This document shows positions 60,655-64,000 of a DNA stretch of 64,000 bases, one piece after another; position 1 is the first letter of the stretch, and every line of letters begins with the position of its first letter. The DNA is taken from positions 2,542,001 to 2,606,000 of the forward strand of contig OY763325.1 of NCBI GenBank assembly GCA_963667315.1, given 5' to 3'. Source of the DNA: DAINPP01 sp963667315 (GTDB lineage Bacteria > Thermotogota > Thermotogae > MWEM01). A program made the position numbers and the translations under genes. Under the pieces are notes generated by a model. That model did not search any database. It saw only the letters and a program-made list of their open reading frames with translations, and was not told the DNA's origin.

Positions 60655-61626
60655 CTAAACATTATAAATATCCACCTTGAAATTCTCCAAGTTCTCCCTT
60701 ACCCATCCTATGGTTTCCTTCAACCCCTCTTCCAAAGAATAAGCTGTTTTCCAGCCCGTAATATCATAAGATTTACTCGCATCGGATAACAACCTTTCAA
60801 CCTCTGATTTCGAAGGTCTCATCCTTTCCTCATCTTGAACTATTTTCACATCTTTTCTCGTTAATTCTATGATTTTGCTGACCAGATCTCCTATGGATAT
60901 CTCTTTTCCGGTTCCCAGATTAAAGACATCTCCAAGGGTTTTTTCATGCAATCCCACATCAATAAATCCCTTAGCCATGTCCTTGACGTAATTCAGATCT
61001 CTGGTTGGCTTGAGATTCCCCAGTTTAATTTCGGTCTTTCCAGCCAGTATCTGACTGATAATCGTAGGAATAATTGCCCTTGCAGACTGTCTCGGTCCAT
61101 ATGTGTTGAAAGGCCTTATCACTGTAACAGGTGTTTCGAAAGACCTGAAATAACTTAATGCCAGTTGATCTGCTGCCGCCTTTGACGCCGCATAGGGTGA
61201 TTGTGGATTGATAGGATGTTTTTCATCTATTGGAACATATTGAGCCGTTCCGTATACTTCACTCGTTGAAGTATGAACAACTCTTTTTAAATCCAGTTTT
61301 CTGGCTGCTTCCAGGACGTTGTACGTTCCTTCCGTATTGGTCTTGATATAAGCCAGTGGAGAAACGTAGGAATACGGAATTCCAATGAGTGCTGCCAGAT
61401 GAAACACCACATCCGTTCCTCTCATCGCATCGTATACGGAATCAAAATCTCTTATATCTCCCGTATACACTTCCATATCCTTTTTGTATTCCGATGTTTC
61501 AAGCCAACCCCAGTCATTCTGGAAATTATACCTGACAAAACACTTCACCTGATATCCCCGTCTGATTAATTCCTCCGTTAAATGTGAACCTATAAAGCCT
61601 TCCGATCCCGTTATCAGTATTTTCAT
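60655..61626 (-). CDS. legB: NAD-dependent 4,6-dehydratase (LegB-like)
   Basis: The protein is 323 aa, with AGAGGAAG upstream of the ATG. Extended SDR: ITGSEGFIGSHLTEEL for NAD, STSEVYG and catalytic YAASK. The early FVRYNFQNDWGWLE segment is characteristic of LegB-type GDP-GlcNAc 4,6-dehydratases. It makes the 4-keto-6-deoxy intermediate of the legionaminic acid pathway. It is the first large gene of the operon. Confidence 0.9.
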   Translation of the reverse strand: MKILITGSEGFIGSHLTEELIRRGYQVKCFVRYNFQNDWGWLETSEYKKDMEVYTGDIRDFDSVYDAMRGTDVVFHLAALIGIPYSYVSPLAYIKTNTEGTYNVLEAARKLDLKRVVHTSTSEVYGTAQYVPIDEKHPINPQSPYAASKAAADQLALSYFRSFETPVTVIRPFNTYGPRQSARAIIPTIISQILAGKTEIKLGNLKPTRDLNYVKDMAKGFIDVGLHEKTLGDVFNLGTGKEISIGDLVSKIIELTRKDVKIVQDEERMRPSKSEVERLLSDASKSYDITGWKTAYSLEEGLKETIGWVRENLENFKVDIYNV

Positions 61627-61746
61627 TTATCTTCCTCTTTTATGATTATTTTTAATTTTATAACTTTTAGTTAATTTTTTTGGACTCGTTATTTTTTTTA
61701 TTTGTTCAAGTATATAGTCGAGTTTTTCCTTCGTGATTTTATTCAT
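61627..61746 (-). CDS. Possible 39-residue basic peptide upstream of legB
   Basis: An ATG at 61746 opens a 39-codon frame (MNKITKEKLDYILEQIKKI...) whose TAA ends directly before the legB ATG. Its last codons supply the legB ribosome-binding site. It has no convincing site of its own. It could be a short leader peptide, or chance in AT-rich DNA. The rest of 61747-61826 holds a TTCCG/CGGAA inverted repeat and no gene. Confidence 0.3.
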   Translation of the reverse strand: MNKITKEKLDYILEQIKKITSPKKLTKSYKIKNNHKRGR

Positions 61747-61826
61747 CCTTCTATCTTCGGTCTCCTTTTCTTTATTCCGTTATATTATCGGAATATAAAG
61801 AACATGCACAAGACCTAATCCTACGT

Positions 61827-62216
61827 TTATCTAGATTTTCTATACTTCTGGTATTTACTCGTCGGTTTTTCTGGGATTGTGTATTCAATCAATCCTGTCT
61901 CCATTAACTTTTTCAAAGCCTTACGAACATTACCTGTTATTTTTTTATAACCCAGATGATTTGCAATTTCTATTTTTGATACCTCATTGTCAGAGATAAA
62001 TTCAAGAATTTTCCTTTCGGTATCCATTAGATTATACTCATCTTGGACCTCATCTTGAACCTCATCTTGAACTAAAAAAGCATCATGTATTCTTAATTCA
62101 ATCCAGAAATAAGTCCTGTCTTCATCGGTTTCTATTCTAGGAATCGGAGACCCGTTGTTCTTCATCACTTTAAAAATCTTTGGAATCCCCGTCGAACGGC
62201 CTTCTGTAAGTTTCAA
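61827..62216 (-). pseudogene. C-terminal part of AlbA_2/HATPase_c_4 regulator after an in-frame stop
   Basis: A TTG at 62216 could restart translation of 129 aa, but the frame is the same as that of 62247-63314 and only one TGA (62247-62249) separates them. The part contains the end of the HATPase_c_4 region (GRSTGIPKIFKVM) and a winged-helix domain (KILEFISDNEVSKIEIANHLGY). A 12-bp repeat encodes three VQDE units near 62040-62073. Such repeats are common at this linker in the family. Confidence 0.7.
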
Positions 62217-62246
62217 TTCTTTGAGAAATTCACCTATTTTTCTGTT

Positions 62247-63314
62247 TCAGTATCTTCTGGATATGATCTTTCCTGATTCAATATCCTTCTGTCTGATAGA
62301 CTTATCAGGACCGGGATAATTGAGAATGATGATTCTGTCGGAATAAATTCTGATTTCAATCGGTTCGCGAATCTCATAACTCTTGTGATAGACCGCGTTG
62401 ACAACCGCCTCTTCTATTGCCTCATAAGGGTAATTAAAGATTCTGACGGCTTCTGCCTGTCCGGGAATTTTTATGACTTTTTCCTGGAGGATCATGTTTG
62501 AGATAAATCTCAGCGTTTCCTTAATTTGAAAGTTTAAAGGCCCATGAAAGATCTTTTCCGTGAAGATATCCTCATCGTTTCGGAAGTGCACCAGCTCTAT
62601 CTGAGCATAGGGAAAAAAGTGATGTGGTTCCTCGTTGAACATCATCAGAGCAATGTTCTTTGGTTTTAAATATTCCGCTGATCCGTCGGTCAGGTTCATC
62701 TGTTTTCCTATATCTTCCATGGTTTTTACACCAACATCATCGTACAGTCTGCTTTTTATCTCATACAGAAATTCTCTGACTAATGACATTTTTATATCTG
62801 AAATATTCGCATGATGGTTTATTCTGTCATCAAAGGGTATTTTCCCCGCCAGCTCGTACAATTCAACTTTTTCACTCTCTTTTGCTTTTACGGTGTTGGA
62901 AAATCTTCTGACGTAGAAAGTCTGTTCTTTTGATTTTGACGTTGAGTGAACCGGACAGCTGTAAGGACGGGTTTGCCCTCCCGGCACCCAGATGATGAGA
63001 ATATGTTTCCCCTGAAAAAGAACGGGTTCTGCAACGGGATAGTAAATCGGTTTTATCTGATTACACAGGTTCAGTAATTCTTTTTGAATCCCATCTATAT
63101 CGTTTTTATTCAGTCCGGCAGGCGGAAAGACAGGTCTCCCGTTATACTCCTCTATTCCGACAACAACATAGCCGCCACCCCAATTGTTGATATCGTTGGC
63201 AAAGGCGGTTATGGTGTGCAGAATCGCATCGGGATTCCACCCCTTTTTAAATTCAATTCTTTCCCATTCAATTGTATTTCCGTTTATCAGATCGTTTATA
63301 TTGATCGGGAGTGG
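62247..63314 (-). pseudogene. AlbA_2 domain transcriptional regulator-like ATPase, N-terminal part
   Basis: 355 codons from a TTG at 63314 behind AAGGAG. The AlbA_2 (Schlafen-type) domain is clear (EWERIEFKKG, GGYVVVGIEEYNGRP, FYVRR), followed by the HATPase_c_4 region (PYEAIEEAVVNAVYHKSYE). It ends at a TGA where the sequence RRY-stop-NRKIGEF strongly suggests a lost Arg codon (CGA to TGA). The family is accessory and often linked to mobile or defence loci. Confidence 0.75.
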
Positions 63315-63331
63315 CAAGATTTCACTTCTCC

Positions 63332-63692
63332 TTAATCTTTCCAATTCTCATATTTCAATCCGTCAACTCTCTTAAAATGCTTCAGATTATTTGAAACCAG
63401 CATCATCTATTAGATTTCCATTCTTTCTTAAATCGCTATAAACTTTTGCCCCTTTTTCAAAGGTTTCTTCATTTAATTCCAGTAGCGTAAACAGACCAAT
63501 CAAATCTTTGAATTTATTGAGCTTCTTTTCACCGTTAATATAATACAATCCCCTTAAAACCTCATAATAAGTAATGAGTGAAATAGCGATTTCGTTTTTT
63601 TCAACAATCTCTTTTTTCAATCGTTTAACGATTCTTTTGTCATTCTTCAAAAGATAACTGATGATATTTGTATCAAGGCAATAATTAATCAT
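63332..63692 (-). pseudogene. Truncated VapC-type PIN toxin
   Basis: The open frame from 63692 reads as a PIN domain (YCLDTNIISYLL, LITYYEVLRGL, LRKNGNLIDDA) for 101 codons and then stops. In another frame the normal PIN end continues (LVSNNLKHFKRVDGLKYENW) to a TAA at 63332-63334. The usual segment after IDDAD carrying the last acidic residue (DILIAS-like) is missing. A small internal deletion with a frameshift fits, so the toxin is probably dead. Confidence 0.75.
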
Positions 63693-63954
63693 TTTCCAGG
63701 CCTTTAATTTCTCTGTTAAAATTAATTCTTTCAGACATTATCTGATCAAATTTATCTATTTTTGATTCTTTTATATCATCAAAAAGATGACTTAATTCAT
63801 CAACGGCGTTTAATTTCTCCTGAACCTCATCATTTTCTTCGGTCATAATAATCAGCTTAATCTTTTGGTTCTTTTTTAATTTTTTTAATATATTACCGGG
63901 GATATGAATACTCCCATTATCCGTATACCTTGTCTGGAATTCATATGCACGAAT
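63685..63954 (-). CDS. Antitoxin of the VapBC pair with ATT start codon
   Basis: 89 codons end with TAA overlapping the VapC start. A strong AAGGAGG stands about 8 nt before an ATT (63954) where an ATG would be expected. No ATG, GTG or TTG exists in frame up to an upstream TGA. The N terminus (YEFQTRYTDNGSIHIPGNI) fits an AbrB/VapB-type beta-hairpin DNA-binding domain and the helical C terminus fits a toxin-binding tail. Either ATT is used as a rare start, or the gene lost its start codon. Confidence 0.55.
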   Translation of the reverse strand: MRAYEFQTRYTDNGSIHIPGNILKKLKKNQKIKLIIMTEENDEVQEKLNAVDELSHLFDDIKESKIDKFDQIMSERINFNREIKGLEND

Positions 63955-64000
63955 AATTTTCCCTCCTTTTCAATTCATCAAATTTTCATTTTTTGATATC

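Noticed and set aside
1..64000. CRISPR array or insertion sequence
   Set aside because: No regularly spaced direct repeats and no IS transposase were seen; the three 84-codon repeats are coding, and the only recombinase is the serine type at 4040.

Overview
The window is AT-rich bacterial chromosome (about 40% G+C by eye). It has strong GGAGG/GAGGTGA ribosome-binding sites and unusually frequent TTG starts. The organism is a motile, flagellated bacterium: it has a flagellin behind a sigma-28 type promoter and a Maf-type flagellin glycosyltransferase. The flagellin termini, the NarL-type sensor/ABC-2 exporter locus and the DUF5058 locus fit a Bacillota- or Thermotogota-like lineage. No 16S rRNA gene or single decisive marker is present, so the phylum stays open. 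No rRNA, convincing tRNA or CRISPR array was seen.

Layout. 0-5.6 kb: the end of an unknown gene, an exported thermonuclease with a lamin-tail domain, a large multidomain lipoprotein and a serine recombinase preceded by a short promoter-to-terminator unit. 5.8-13.8 kb: a coupled DUF5058/membrane-protein/M20-peptidase operon, then a histidine kinase/response regulator pair divergent from an ABC-2 exporter. 13.8-26.7 kb: a phage-derived block with tail genes only (tube, LamG protein, two assembly-chaperone-like ORFs, tape measure, hub, small membrane proteins). It has a LexA-like repressor, a sigma-region-4-like regulator, and no visible head, terminase, integrase or endolysin gene; a non-contractile tailocin or domesticated tail module is the best reading. 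26.9-37.4 kb: LysM protein, pilin-like protein, WD40 protein, prepilin peptidase, giant MEDS/coiled-coil protein, VanZ-like protein and a class II amidotransferase, all on the plus strand. 37.6-41.0 kb: hslV, a DUF234-type ATPase, a frameshifted gene and a mazEF pair. 41.1-45.6 kb: cysD and cysNC (ATP sulfurylase with a fused, degenerate APS kinase domain), a TSUP transporter and a PHP phosphoesterase. 45.7-61.7 kb: Maf glycosyltransferase, a 926-residue flagellin, two divergent sulfotransferases, and an eight-gene legionaminic-acid-type operon. 61.8-64 kb: decaying accessory genes (AlbA_2 ATPase with a nonsense codon, truncated VapC, antitoxin without a normal start).

How the genes fit together. 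CysD/CysNC would make APS/PAPS, the two sulfotransferases would use PAPS, and the nonulosonic-acid operon plus Maf would decorate flagellin. This suggests sulfated, legionaminic-acid-like flagellar glycans. In the phage-derived block, four copies of a 13-bp palindrome occupy the divergent promoters of the repressor and the regulator. The regulator gene is followed by a consensus promoter, a leader of about 240 nt, and a terminator before the tail operon, which resembles lambda late-gene control.
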